Below are positions 26,874 to 35,180 of a DNA stretch of 64,000 nt, piece by piece. The stretch's first letter is position 1; every line of letters starts with the position of its first letter. Under the pieces are notes generated by a model. That model worked only from the letters and a program-made list of their open reading frames with translations, was not told the DNA's origin and searched no databases. Source of the stretch: Prevotella communis. Its GTDB lineage: Bacteria > Bacteroidota > Bacteroidia > Bacteroidales > Bacteroidaceae. The stretch spans positions 1,736,001 through 1,800,000 of the forward strand of contig NZ_CP091792.1 of the NCBI RefSeq assembly GCF_022024115.1, written 5' to 3'. The position numbers and the translations under genes were made by a program.

Positions 26874-28190
26874 TTATTCTTGTATCTCCAGTGTAATAAT
26901 AAGGGTGGAGTGGGTAGATGAAGTGACGCAGAAATGGGCATCTGGGCGGTAGCCTGCGAGCCAGAGGATGGTGCCATCAGACTGGCATAATACCAGGGTG
27001 CGACGTTTCTCGAAGACGGAGAGATGTAGGTCGGTGAGATAGTCGCTGATAAGTTTTGAACCTTTCATGCCAAACGGTGTGAAGCGGTCGCCAGTAGCGA
27101 CGGGACGCAGGATGAGGGGGAAATGTATCTTCTCTGCATCGAGACAGGCCGTGGCTGGTTGTTTGATAACGGTGGAACCTTTCTGTTGCGACAAGCGAAT
27201 TTTGGTGGCTTCATCGTAGATATATACTCCAGTCTCAGGAATACGTAGGGTAGGGCGCTCTGCCTGTTTGGGTTCCACGATAAGTTTGCCGCGACAGATG
27301 GTGAGCTGATGGGTGGATGAATACCACTCTGCACCCGACTGTGATGTGGCTACCGACTGCCAGATGTTCTCAATCAAGGCGGAAGTGAAGCCGAGGGGAC
27401 TGAGCCACTGGTGCAGGATACTTTCGGGAGATGGCTCCTGAAGCAGAGTGTCGATAGTGATGGAATCATTATCTACCAGGCGGCCAATGGCCTCCTGCAT
27501 ATAATGGTCATAGACGGTGGTAGCCTCGCTGATGTGTTGGGCCGTCTGGAGAATATTGCTGACGGCACTCGGCGTGATGGCTTGCAGTTGTGGAATGACG
27601 TTCAAACGGAGTTTGTTGCGTACCACATCGGCCTCCAGATTGGTGGAGTCGGTGACGTAAGTCTGATGTTGTCCGGCCAGCCATGCTTCAATCTCCTTGC
27701 GACTGACACAGAGCAGGGGACGGAGAATAAAACCATTGCGAGGCTTGATGCCTGAGAGTCCGTGAATACCTGTTCCACGTAGCAGATTCATGAGGATGGT
27801 CTCTACGGAATCGTCCTGGTGATGGGCCACGCAGATACCCTCTGCCTGAATATCACGTCTGAGATTCTCGAAATACTGATAACGCAGGTCGCGGGCTGCC
27901 ATCTCGATGCTGACCTTATGCAATTGGGCGTAAGTGCGTGTGTCGAAATGGATGACATGGAAGGGGATATCGTGCTCGTTGCAGAGCGTCTGGGCAAAGG
28001 CTTCGTCACGATGGCTCTCGTCGCCACGCAACAGGAAATTACAATGCGCGCCCTCCACCTGATAACCCAGTTGTTTTAAAACAAGAAGCAGACAGACGCT
28101 ATCGGCGCCACCACTGAGGGCCACCAGATAGCGTTTGTCTGCATCCAGCAAACGATGTTCGGAGATATACTGCCTAACTTTATTCAACAT
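26874..28190 (-). CDS. tilS: tRNA(Ile)-lysidine synthetase TilS
   Basis: TilS converts cytidine-34 of the CAU-anticodon tRNA-Ile to lysidine, so that it reads AUA. The 438-residue enzyme has the PP-loop ALSGGADS (24-31), VAHHQDDSVETILMNLLRGTG and SGIKPRNGFILRPLL, then a C-terminal TilS-C domain (GDRFTPFGMKGSKLISDYL). Its start overlaps the end of rlmI by 11 nt, so it is the last gene of a three-gene minus-strand operon. Confidence 0.96.
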   Translation of the reverse strand: MLNKVRQYISEHRLLDADKRYLVALSGGADSVCLLLVLKQLGYQVEGAHCNFLLRGDESHRDEAFAQTLCNEHDIPFHVIHFDTRTYAQLHKVSIEMAARDLRYQYFENLRRDIQAEGICVAHHQDDSVETILMNLLRGTGIHGLSGIKPRNGFILRPLLCVSRKEIEAWLAGQHQTYVTDSTNLEADVVRNKLRLNVIPQLQAITPSAVSNILQTAQHISEATTVYDHYMQEAIGRLVDNDSITIDTLLQEPSPESILHQWLSPLGFTSALIENIWQSVATSQSGAEWYSSTHQLTICRGKLIVEPKQAERPTLRIPETGVYIYDEATKIRLSQQKGSTVIKQPATACLDAEKIHFPLILRPVATGDRFTPFGMKGSKLISDYLTDLHLSVFEKRRTLVLCQSDGTILWLAGYRPDAHFCVTSSTHSTLIITLEIQE

Positions 28191-29349
28191 AGAGTACGAG
28201 GCCCTTCAGATACTCACCCTCTGGGTGGTAGATATTGATGGGGTGATCAGCAGGCTGGTGCAACTGGTGCAGGATGCGCACCTTGCGCTTGGCCTGTGCT
28301 GCAGCCGTGAATACGGCATTGCGAAAATGATCCTTGGAGACCACCTGAGAGCAGGAGAATGTGAACAGGATGCCACCTTTCTCAATCTTCTCGAATGCCT
28401 TCTCATTCAGACGGGTGTATCCCTTCAAAGCGTTATGCAGCGCTCCACGATGCTTTGCAAAAGCTGGTGGGTCAAGGATAATGAGATCGTAAGTGTGTGA
28501 TGAGCTGTCCAAATACTTGAAGGCATCCTCACAGAAAGCCTCATGACGTGGGTCGCCAGGGAAGTTGAGTTCCACATTGCGACGGGTCAGCTCGATAGCC
28601 TTGGCAGAACTGTCGACAGAGTGTACCAGCTGGGCACCACCGCGCATGGCGTAGAACGAGAAACCACCTGTATAGCAGAACATATTGAGAACACGCTTAC
28701 CCTTGGCATATTTTTCCAGCAAAGCGCGGTTCTCGCGCTGGTCCACGAAGAAACCGGTCTTCTGGCCACGGAGCCAGTCCACATAGAAACGCAGGCCGTT
28801 TTCAATGGCGATGTTATCATCACTATTACCAAGCAGGAATCCATTCTCGGGCTCCATAAAGGGTAGGGTGGTCTCACTCTTGTAGTAGATATTCTCAATA
28901 CGACCCTTCATGACCTCAGCCAGGGCTTTTGCAATAGCGTGGCGCGACATGTGCATGCCAATGCTATGAGCCTGCATCACGGCGGTCTTATCATAGACGT
29001 CGATAATCAGTCCTGGTAGCAAGTCACCTTCACCATGCACCAATCGGAAGGCATTGGTATTGCTACTGTTGGCCAACCCGATGTCCTGACGCATGTTGAG
29101 GGCCGACTGAATGCGAGAGTGCCAGAAAGCGTCATCTATTTCTACATCATTAAAGGTGAGTACGCGTACGGAAATAGAGCCTTGCTGATAGTGACCTACA
29201 GCGATGAAAACGCCCTTTTCTGATACGACACGTACCACGTCGCCCTCCTCAATGCCATCGTCAAGATGATGGATGGCACCTGAAAAAACCCATGGATGGA
29301 AACGTAACAGACTTTCTTCTTTACCCCTTTTCAGATATACTTGCTTCAT
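28180..29349 (-). CDS. rlmI: RlmI-type 23S rRNA methyltransferase
   Basis: This 389-residue class I SAM-dependent enzyme has an N-terminal PUA domain (VYLKRGKEESLLRFHPWVFS) followed by an EEHEE domain. The Rossmann methyltransferase has SAM loop VLNMFCYTGGFSFYAMRGGA and catalytic-type DPPAFAKHRG. RlmI methylates C1962 of 23S rRNA in E. coli; I infer the same kind of target here. It overlaps the exonuclease gene by 29 nt upstream and tilS by 11 nt downstream. Confidence 0.92.
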   Translation of the reverse strand: MKQVYLKRGKEESLLRFHPWVFSGAIHHLDDGIEEGDVVRVVSEKGVFIAVGHYQQGSISVRVLTFNDVEIDDAFWHSRIQSALNMRQDIGLANSSNTNAFRLVHGEGDLLPGLIIDVYDKTAVMQAHSIGMHMSRHAIAKALAEVMKGRIENIYYKSETTLPFMEPENGFLLGNSDDNIAIENGLRFYVDWLRGQKTGFFVDQRENRALLEKYAKGKRVLNMFCYTGGFSFYAMRGGAQLVHSVDSSAKAIELTRRNVELNFPGDPRHEAFCEDAFKYLDSSSHTYDLIILDPPAFAKHRGALHNALKGYTRLNEKAFEKIEKGGILFTFSCSQVVSKDHFRNAVFTAAAQAKRKVRILHQLHQPADHPINIYHPEGEYLKGLVLYVE

Positions 29350-29974
29350 TCTTATCTTCTGCTTTAATAATTAGTTTGTAATCCCTTGTCTCTTTGAGTC
29401 TTATAATCTCGTTGTATATTTGTATGCATGCCCATGCATCGGTAGCAGCATAGGACTTCTGCTTGTCTGTCAGGATGTCGGCTTCCCAGTTGCTCAATTG
29501 CTGGCGTTTGCTGATTTTCTGGTCAAACAGGTTGGCATAGATTTTCTGCAGACTCAAATCCTCGATACCCAGTTCTTTGGCATGATGTTGGATGTCGATG
29601 AATCTGCCCATTTTGAATTCCTTGAGCTTATGGAGTGAGTTGATGTCATCGTGCCACGAGAGGCCAATCTTCAATACACTCTCGTCTTCCAAGAGCTGGA
29701 TGAGTGAGTCTGTCAGTCCCGTATAGTTGAGCCTGAACAGAAAACAGATGTCTGGTGTGGCCACCTGCAGGAGGGAAACTTTATGCTGATGACCTTTTCT
29801 GAAAGACGGACGCGTCTCTGTGTCGAAGCCCAGTATAGGTTGCGACAATAGGAAACGCACAGCTTTTTCTGTTTCTCCTGGCGTTAGAACGACAATGATT
29901 TTCCCTTGGAATTGCGCTATGGGAAGCGATGAAATCAATGCCTTATCGTACTTGTTGTATATTGTTTTAAGCAT
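29321..29974 (-). CDS. DEDDy 3'-5' exonuclease domain protein (RNase D-like)
   Basis: This protein of about 217 residues carries the DEDD exonuclease set. D51 and E53 lie in FDTETRPSF, the third acid in GLSWHDDINSL and the last in KSYAATDAWACIQIY, whose tyrosine marks the DEDDy class. The family trims RNA 3' ends (RNase D) or degrades DNA. It lacks the HRDC domain of full RNase D, as is usual for this short Bacteroidetes form. I start it at 29974 (MLKTIYNKYDKA), 20 nt after a -7 box. It overlaps rlmI, so an RNA role is a reasonable inference. Confidence 0.88.
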   Translation of the reverse strand: MLKTIYNKYDKALISSLPIAQFQGKIIVVLTPGETEKAVRFLLSQPILGFDTETRPSFRKGHQHKVSLLQVATPDICFLFRLNYTGLTDSLIQLLEDESVLKIGLSWHDDINSLHKLKEFKMGRFIDIQHHAKELGIEDLSLQKIYANLFDQKISKRQQLSNWEADILTDKQKSYAATDAWACIQIYNEIIRLKETRDYKLIIKAEDKNEASISEKG

Positions 29975-29994
29975 CTTCTTTCCTTTTCGAGGTG

Positions 29995-30002
29995 CAAAAA
30001 TA
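29995..30002 (-). promoter_or_regulatory. Candidate -7 box of the exonuclease-rlmI-tilS operon
   Basis: The minus-strand sequence is TATTTTTG followed by C, 20 nt before the start. No clear -33 box is seen. It is divergent to the ftsK -7 box about 45 bp away. Confidence 0.5.
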
Positions 30003-30046
30003 CAAAATATTTCATAAATCTTATACTTTAATTCATATTTATTTTC

Positions 30047-30054
30047 TACCTTTG
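30047..30054 (+). promoter_or_regulatory. Candidate -7 box of ftsK
   Basis: TACCTTTG followed by C, 27 nt before the ftsK start, fits TAnnTTTG. The -33 element is weak. Confidence 0.5.
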
Positions 30055-30081
30055 CAAAAGAATTAACGAATAATAAAGAAA

Positions 30082-32577
30082 ATGTCACGGAATACAGACA
30101 AGAAAAAGACTAAAAGAAGTCAGAATAAAGCTAATACTACAACCTTGGGTGAAGCAACGGGCTTTTCAAAAATCTTGGATTTTACAAGGAGTGAGAAAGT
30201 ACATTTCTTTCTCGGCATCATATTATTGGCCATCTCCATCTGTATGGCTTGGTCGTTTGTATCCTTTTTTACTACAGGAGCTTATGATCAGAGTATCATA
30301 GAGAACTTGCGTTCTGGTGATATGGAGAACCAGAACGAACTCTTCAAGAATGCCATCGGTAGCTTAGGTGCATGGATGTCGTATTACTTCATGAACAGAT
30401 GTTTCGGTCTGGCTGCCTTCGGTATTCCCTTGTTCCTGGTGATGCTTTCACTTTCTTTAATGCGCGCCTATAGGGTATCATTGCTGAAATGGTTTTTCTG
30501 CATTGCCCTGCTGACGGTTTGGTCGTCGGTGGCTCTTGCTATGTTTGTAAATCCCATCGTCAACGAGTCGCATTTCTGTCTGGGTGGCGAACACGGCTTG
30601 TATATCGGTGATTTCATTTCGCGCTATGTTGGTTTGCCTGGATTGGTTGCCATCCTTGCCTTGGTGGCTTTGTGTTTCCTGGGCTATGTGAGCAATCAGA
30701 CCATTATCTGGATTCGCAAGATTCTGAATCCCACGAAATTCCTGGAGAGGGTGAAGTTTACTGTGACGAATACTGCGAAGGAAGAAGACGGGGAACAGCC
30801 CAGTTCTTACGAGAACCTGATTCAGACAGAGGAAGACCCCGAGGTGTTTGACGACCCCAAGGCAGAAGAGATTGTGTTTGACCATCAGGAGCCTGCCTAT
30901 AATGAGAAGCCTGTGGTCATCGATGATTCAGACATCAAGGAGCCTGCCGGCAATAGCAAGGGTCAGGATGATACCGATATGGATATTGTAGTGGCTGAGG
31001 ATGTAGAGAAAGCCGACGGACAGAACGTGAACGAGACGGCATTTGAGAATATGGAGCCCTATGACCCCAAGCGCGACCTGGAGAATTATCATTATCCAAC
31101 GCTCGACCTCCTGCAGACTTATGAAAGCGACGGAAAGCCCTATATCGATATGGATGAGCAGAATGCCAACAAGAACCGCATCATTGAGGTGCTGCGTAAT
31201 TTCGGCATAGAGATTTCGTCTATCCGTGCTACCGTAGGTCCTACAATTACGTTGTACGAGATTACCCCTGCCCAGGGTGTGCGTATCGCTAAGATCCGTA
31301 ACCTGGAGGATGATATCGCTTTGAGTCTGAAGGCTCTGGGTATCCGTATTATCGCACCTATCCCTGGCAAAGGTACTATCGGTATTGAGGTGCCCAATGC
31401 GAAAGCCAATATCGTGTCAATGGAATCCATCCTGAACTCCAAGAAATTCCAGGAGACCACGATGGAGTTGCCCTGTGCCATGGGTAAGACCATCACCAAT
31501 GAGGTGTTTATGTTCGACCTGGCGAAGGCGCCTCACCTCCTGGTGGCAGGTGCTACCGGTCAGGGTAAGTCAGTAGGTCTGAATGCCATCCTCACCTCTT
31601 TATTATATAAGAAGCATCCGGCAGAGATGAAAATTGTGCTGGTGGACCCCAAGATGGTGGAGTTTTCTATCTATGCAAAGATAGCCAACCACTTCCTGGC
31701 AAAGGTTCCCGATGAAAACGCATCTCCCATCATCACGGATACGTCAAAGGTAATCCGCACGCTGCAGAGCCTCTGTGTAGAGATGGATGCCCGCTACGAG
31801 TTGCTGATGGCAGCAGGCGAGAGAAATATCAAGGACTACAACAAGAAGTTCATTGCCCGTAAGCTGAATCCTGAGAAGGGACATAAGTATATGCCGTATA
31901 TCGTCGTGGTCATCGATGAGTTTGGTGACTTGATCATGACTGCCGGTAAGGAGATTGAGTTGCCTATCGCCCGTATCGCCCAGAAGGCACGTGCCGTAGG
32001 TATCCACATGATTATTGCTACCCAGCGTCCTACGACGAATATCATTACGGGTACTATCAAGGCCAACTTCCCTGCACGTATTGCCTTTAAGGTGAGTCAG
32101 GGTATCGACTCTAAGACCATCCTCGACCGTATGGGTGCCCAGCAGTTGATTGGCCGAGGTGATATGTTGTATCTGCAGGGCAACGATCCAGTGCGTGTGC
32201 AATGTGCGTTTGTTGACACCCCTGAGGTAGATAATATCAACCAGTTTATTGCTCAGCAGCAGGGCTATCTGGAGCCTTATGAGTTGCCAGAGCCTCCCGT
32301 TAGCGAGAGTGATGGTATGTCATCAGGCAGCAATGATGCCGACCTGAGTCATCTGGATCCGATGTTTGATGATGCCGCCCGTCTGATTGTTCACGAACAG
32401 AGCGGTTCTACCAGTCTGATTCAGCGTAAGTTCGCCATTGGCTATAACCGTGCCGGCCGATTGATGGACCAGTTGGAGAAAGCCGGTATCGTAGGTGCTG
32501 CTCATGGTTCCAAGCCGCGTGAGGTATTGATTCAGGATGATATGAGCCTCGAGAATCTATTGAGTTCTTTAAGATAA
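30082..32577 (+). CDS. ftsK: DNA translocase FtsK
   Basis: FtsK pumps DNA across the division septum and helps XerCD resolve chromosome dimers. The 831-residue protein has a short basic N-terminus and four N-terminal membrane helices (about 35-215). An acidic linker, the alpha domain and the RecA-like motor follow (Walker A GATGQGKSVG, about 490-499; Walker B VVVIDEFGDLIM). The C-terminal winged-helix gamma domain (SLIQRKFAIGYNRAGRLMDQ) recognises the KOPS polarity sequence. It starts a plus-strand run with lolA and the DUF5687 gene. Confidence 0.97.
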   Translation: MSRNTDKKKTKRSQNKANTTTLGEATGFSKILDFTRSEKVHFFLGIILLAISICMAWSFVSFFTTGAYDQSIIENLRSGDMENQNELFKNAIGSLGAWMSYYFMNRCFGLAAFGIPLFLVMLSLSLMRAYRVSLLKWFFCIALLTVWSSVALAMFVNPIVNESHFCLGGEHGLYIGDFISRYVGLPGLVAILALVALCFLGYVSNQTIIWIRKILNPTKFLERVKFTVTNTAKEEDGEQPSSYENLIQTEEDPEVFDDPKAEEIVFDHQEPAYNEKPVVIDDSDIKEPAGNSKGQDDTDMDIVVAEDVEKADGQNVNETAFENMEPYDPKRDLENYHYPTLDLLQTYESDGKPYIDMDEQNANKNRIIEVLRNFGIEISSIRATVGPTITLYEITPAQGVRIAKIRNLEDDIALSLKALGIRIIAPIPGKGTIGIEVPNAKANIVSMESILNSKKFQETTMELPCAMGKTITNEVFMFDLAKAPHLLVAGATGQGKSVGLNAILTSLLYKKHPAEMKIVLVDPKMVEFSIYAKIANHFLAKVPDENASPIITDTSKVIRTLQSLCVEMDARYELLMAAGERNIKDYNKKFIARKLNPEKGHKYMPYIVVVIDEFGDLIMTAGKEIELPIARIAQKARAVGIHMIIATQRPTTNIITGTIKANFPARIAFKVSQGIDSKTILDRMGAQQLIGRGDMLYLQGNDPVRVQCAFVDTPEVDNINQFIAQQQGYLEPYELPEPPVSESDGMSSGSNDADLSHLDPMFDDAARLIVHEQSGSTSLIQRKFAIGYNRAGRLMDQLEKAGIVGAAHGSKPREVLIQDDMSLENLLSSLR

Positions 32578-32599
32578 ATAACTAAAAATTGTTCAGGAT

Positions 32600-33208
32600 A
32601 TGAAAAAGTATATATTAGCATTATCAATAGTATTCAGTCTTTTTACAGTTAGTAGCGTACAGGCACAGAGCGCCAAGGAGGTGCTTGATAAATGTGCGGC
32701 AAAGGTGAGTGCTCGCAATGGTGTTAAGGCTGATTTCTCAATGACAAGTGCGCAGTATGGCGATGCCAGTGGAAAGATTGCTGTCAAAGGAAAGATGTTT
32801 CATGCTACCACACCGATGGCTACAATGTGGTTTGACGGAAAGACACTCTGGACCTATATGTCAAAGACTGAAGAGGTCAATGTGGCAAATCCCTCAGAGT
32901 CGCAGCTTCAGGTTCTCAATCCCTATAACTTCGTGAATATGTATAAGAAGGGATTCAAGTACACCATGACCCAGACGGATAAGTCGTACAAGGTGCATCT
33001 CACGGCTACGGATCAGAGCCGTCGTGTCAGGGAGATGTTTATTACCGTAGACAAGAAGACGTATCATCCTACAGAGGTGAAACTGTTGCAGAAGCAGAAG
33101 TGGACCACTTTTGTGATTAGTAATCTGGTGACTTCAAAACTGCCTGATTCCGAGTTCCGTTTCAATTCCAAGGATTTCCCCTCTGCCGAGGTCATTGACC
33201 TGAGATAA
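32600..33208 (+). CDS. lolA: LolA-like outer-membrane lipoprotein carrier
   Basis: This 202-residue periplasmic protein has a signal peptide (residues 1-22, ending VQAQ) and a LolA-type half-barrel. Typical segments are SGKIAVKGKMFHATTPMATM, WFDGKTLWTYM and VNVANPSESQLQVLNPYNFV. LolA family proteins carry lipoproteins from the inner to the outer membrane. Placement directly after ftsK is a common arrangement. It is followed after 1 nt by the DUF5687 gene. Confidence 0.87.
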   Translation: MKKYILALSIVFSLFTVSSVQAQSAKEVLDKCAAKVSARNGVKADFSMTSAQYGDASGKIAVKGKMFHATTPMATMWFDGKTLWTYMSKTEEVNVANPSESQLQVLNPYNFVNMYKKGFKYTMTQTDKSYKVHLTATDQSRRVREMFITVDKKTYHPTEVKLLQKQKWTTFVISNLVTSKLPDSEFRFNSKDFPSAEVIDLR

Positions 33209-33209
33209 T

Positions 33210-34694
33210 ATGAATCGCCTACGCCTTCTCCTGCTGCTGCGTAAGCAGAATAGTCTTGCCCTGCGTCGTAATCCGGCCTTCGACCAGAATGTTGTTGCCA
33301 AGGTCATGATGTATCTGGGCGCAGGTATAATGATTATCTACCTGATATTCCTGGGCACTATGTTGGCCATGCCGGCCAGCGAGGCACGTATGTTCACGAT
33401 GGTCCTGGCCATGTCGCCCCTGTGGCTGGCTATCGATTTCGGTTCGCGTTTTGCCGTTCAGCAGACGCCTGCCATGATGGTGATGCCCTACCTGCTGCAA
33501 CCCATGCCGTTTCACTCTGTGATTGAGACATTCCTGGTGAACACGCTTCTGGCTGGCTACAACTGGGTGTGGCTGGCGCTCTATCTGCCATACGCTTTCA
33601 TCGTGCTTTGCGGCGGTGCCTCATTTGCAACAGCTCTGTTGATTATTCTTTGTGGCATCTTATTGACACTTGCCAATAGTCAGTTCTATCTCATCGTACG
33701 CACGTTGACAGCCCGTTCTATCCTGTGGTGGGTGCTGCCTATCCTGGTATATGGCGGTTTCTGGTTGCCGGTTGCTATCAATGAGAAGTGGATGGACAAA
33801 CAGATAGATTTCCTCTGCGATTTCACTTCAACCTGGTATTTCTTCCTCTTCTGTGCCGTACTGCTCTCGGGTCTGTTCATGCTCAACCGTTGGATGCAGT
33901 TCCGTTATGTGCGTGAGGAGATTATGAAGTTGGACAAGAAGGAGGCTGCCATGAAGAAGGTCTATCAGTACACCTTCCTGGAGCGCTTCGGACAGACCGG
34001 TGAGTATCTGAAACTGGAACTCAAGTCTATCTTCCGTAATAAGGCTATCCGTTCACGTGTCATCATGAGTCTGGCGCTGATTATCGTCCTGACATTACTC
34101 ATCTCTTATACATCTATCTATGATGGCAAGATGATGCTCAACTTCTGGTGCTTCTATTGCTTTGGCCTCTATGGTATGACCACGTTGGTGAAAATCATGG
34201 GACCGGAGGGAAACTATATCGACCTGCTGATGACCCACAAGGAGAATATCCTCTCCCTGCTCAAGGCAAAGTATTATTTCCATGTGGCTATCCTCATAGT
34301 GCCAATGCTGCTGATGTTACCGGCAGTCGTCGCAGGCAAATTCTCGATGCTGATGATGGTGGCCTATCTGTTGCTGTCCAGCGGATTACTTTATTTCACG
34401 TTGTTTCAGTTGGCTGTATACAACAAGCAGACGATTCCCCTGAACCAGAAAATCACGGGAAAGAATAATATAGAGAATGGTGTACAGATGATTATCCAGA
34501 TGTTTGCCATGTTCTCACCCCTGGTGCTGGTGGCTGTCCTGGTGCTGCTGTTCAATGAGACCGCGGCCTACTTGGTGCTGGGAACCGTAGGACTGATACT
34601 GACCCTGGCTCATCCGTTATGGCTCCGTCATATCTATATCCGTTTGATGAAACGGAAATATGAGAATATGGAAGGTTTCCATGCCTCCCGATAA
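33210..34694 (+). CDS. DUF5687-family ABC-type membrane protein
   Basis: This 494-residue protein has many membrane helices in two groups (about 30-230 and 285-475) flanking a cytoplasmic loop rich in charged residues (YVREEIMKLDKKEAAMKKV). It resembles DUF5687, a Bacteroidetes group of putative ABC exporter permeases. Such proteins normally work with a separate ATP-binding subunit, but no such gene is adjacent: upstream is lolA, downstream a small secreted protein. The substrate is unknown. Confidence 0.75.
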   Translation: MNRLRLLLLLRKQNSLALRRNPAFDQNVVAKVMMYLGAGIMIIYLIFLGTMLAMPASEARMFTMVLAMSPLWLAIDFGSRFAVQQTPAMMVMPYLLQPMPFHSVIETFLVNTLLAGYNWVWLALYLPYAFIVLCGGASFATALLIILCGILLTLANSQFYLIVRTLTARSILWWVLPILVYGGFWLPVAINEKWMDKQIDFLCDFTSTWYFFLFCAVLLSGLFMLNRWMQFRYVREEIMKLDKKEAAMKKVYQYTFLERFGQTGEYLKLELKSIFRNKAIRSRVIMSLALIIVLTLLISYTSIYDGKMMLNFWCFYCFGLYGMTTLVKIMGPEGNYIDLLMTHKENILSLLKAKYYFHVAILIVPMLLMLPAVVAGKFSMLMMVAYLLLSSGLLYFTLFQLAVYNKQTIPLNQKITGKNNIENGVQMIIQMFAMFSPLVLVAVLVLLFNETAAYLVLGTVGLILTLAHPLWLRHIYIRLMKRKYENMEGFHASR

Positions 34695-34726
34695 ATAGAC
34701 TCCAATAACTAACTGAATAAAAACAA

Positions 34727-35164
34727 ATGAAAAAACTAAAACTATTTACTATGGCTTGTCTGCTGTCTGTTGCCTTCACGGCACAGGCCGGGAATGTGCA
34801 GACGTTGGTGATTAATGGTGAGAAGGTGGAGAAGGTGGTTGCCCGTATCACCTTCGAGGGCGATAATGTCGTTCTAACGTTTAGCGACCAGACCGCACAA
34901 ACGGCTGATATGGAAAACGTCAAACTATCGTTCACGCCTGAAGACCTTACTGCTATCGGCACTATCAGGAATGCCGTCAACAAGACTTTCTCTATCGAGG
35001 GACTTGAACCTGGAACAGAGATCCTCATCTATAATGCTGATGGCAAACAGGTGCTCACAACGCATGCTTCCGAGGATTTGACCATTCTCAAGATGACATC
35101 CCTGAAGAAGGGTGTCTATCTGATGAAAGCCGGCAAGCAGGTCGTGAAATTCATCAAGCGCTAA
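34727..35164 (+). CDS. Small secreted protein made largely of a T9SS-type sorting domain
   Basis: This 145-residue protein has a signal peptide (residues 1-21, ending AQAG) and a short N-terminal beta segment (VQTLVINGEKVEKVVARITF). Residues about 86-145 resemble the type A C-terminal sorting domain of the type IX secretion system (FSIEGLEPGTEILIYNADGK, LKKGVYLMKAGKQVVKFIKR). Such a domain normally follows a large cargo domain, but little cargo is present here. It lies 16 bp upstream of the pectate lyase gene and is probably cotranscribed with it. Its job is unknown. Confidence 0.72.
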   Translation: MKKLKLFTMACLLSVAFTAQAGNVQTLVINGEKVEKVVARITFEGDNVVLTFSDQTAQTADMENVKLSFTPEDLTAIGTIRNAVNKTFSIEGLEPGTEILIYNADGKQVLTTHASEDLTILKMTSLKKGVYLMKAGKQVVKFIKR

Positions 35165-35180
35165 CCTAACAAGTATCAAG

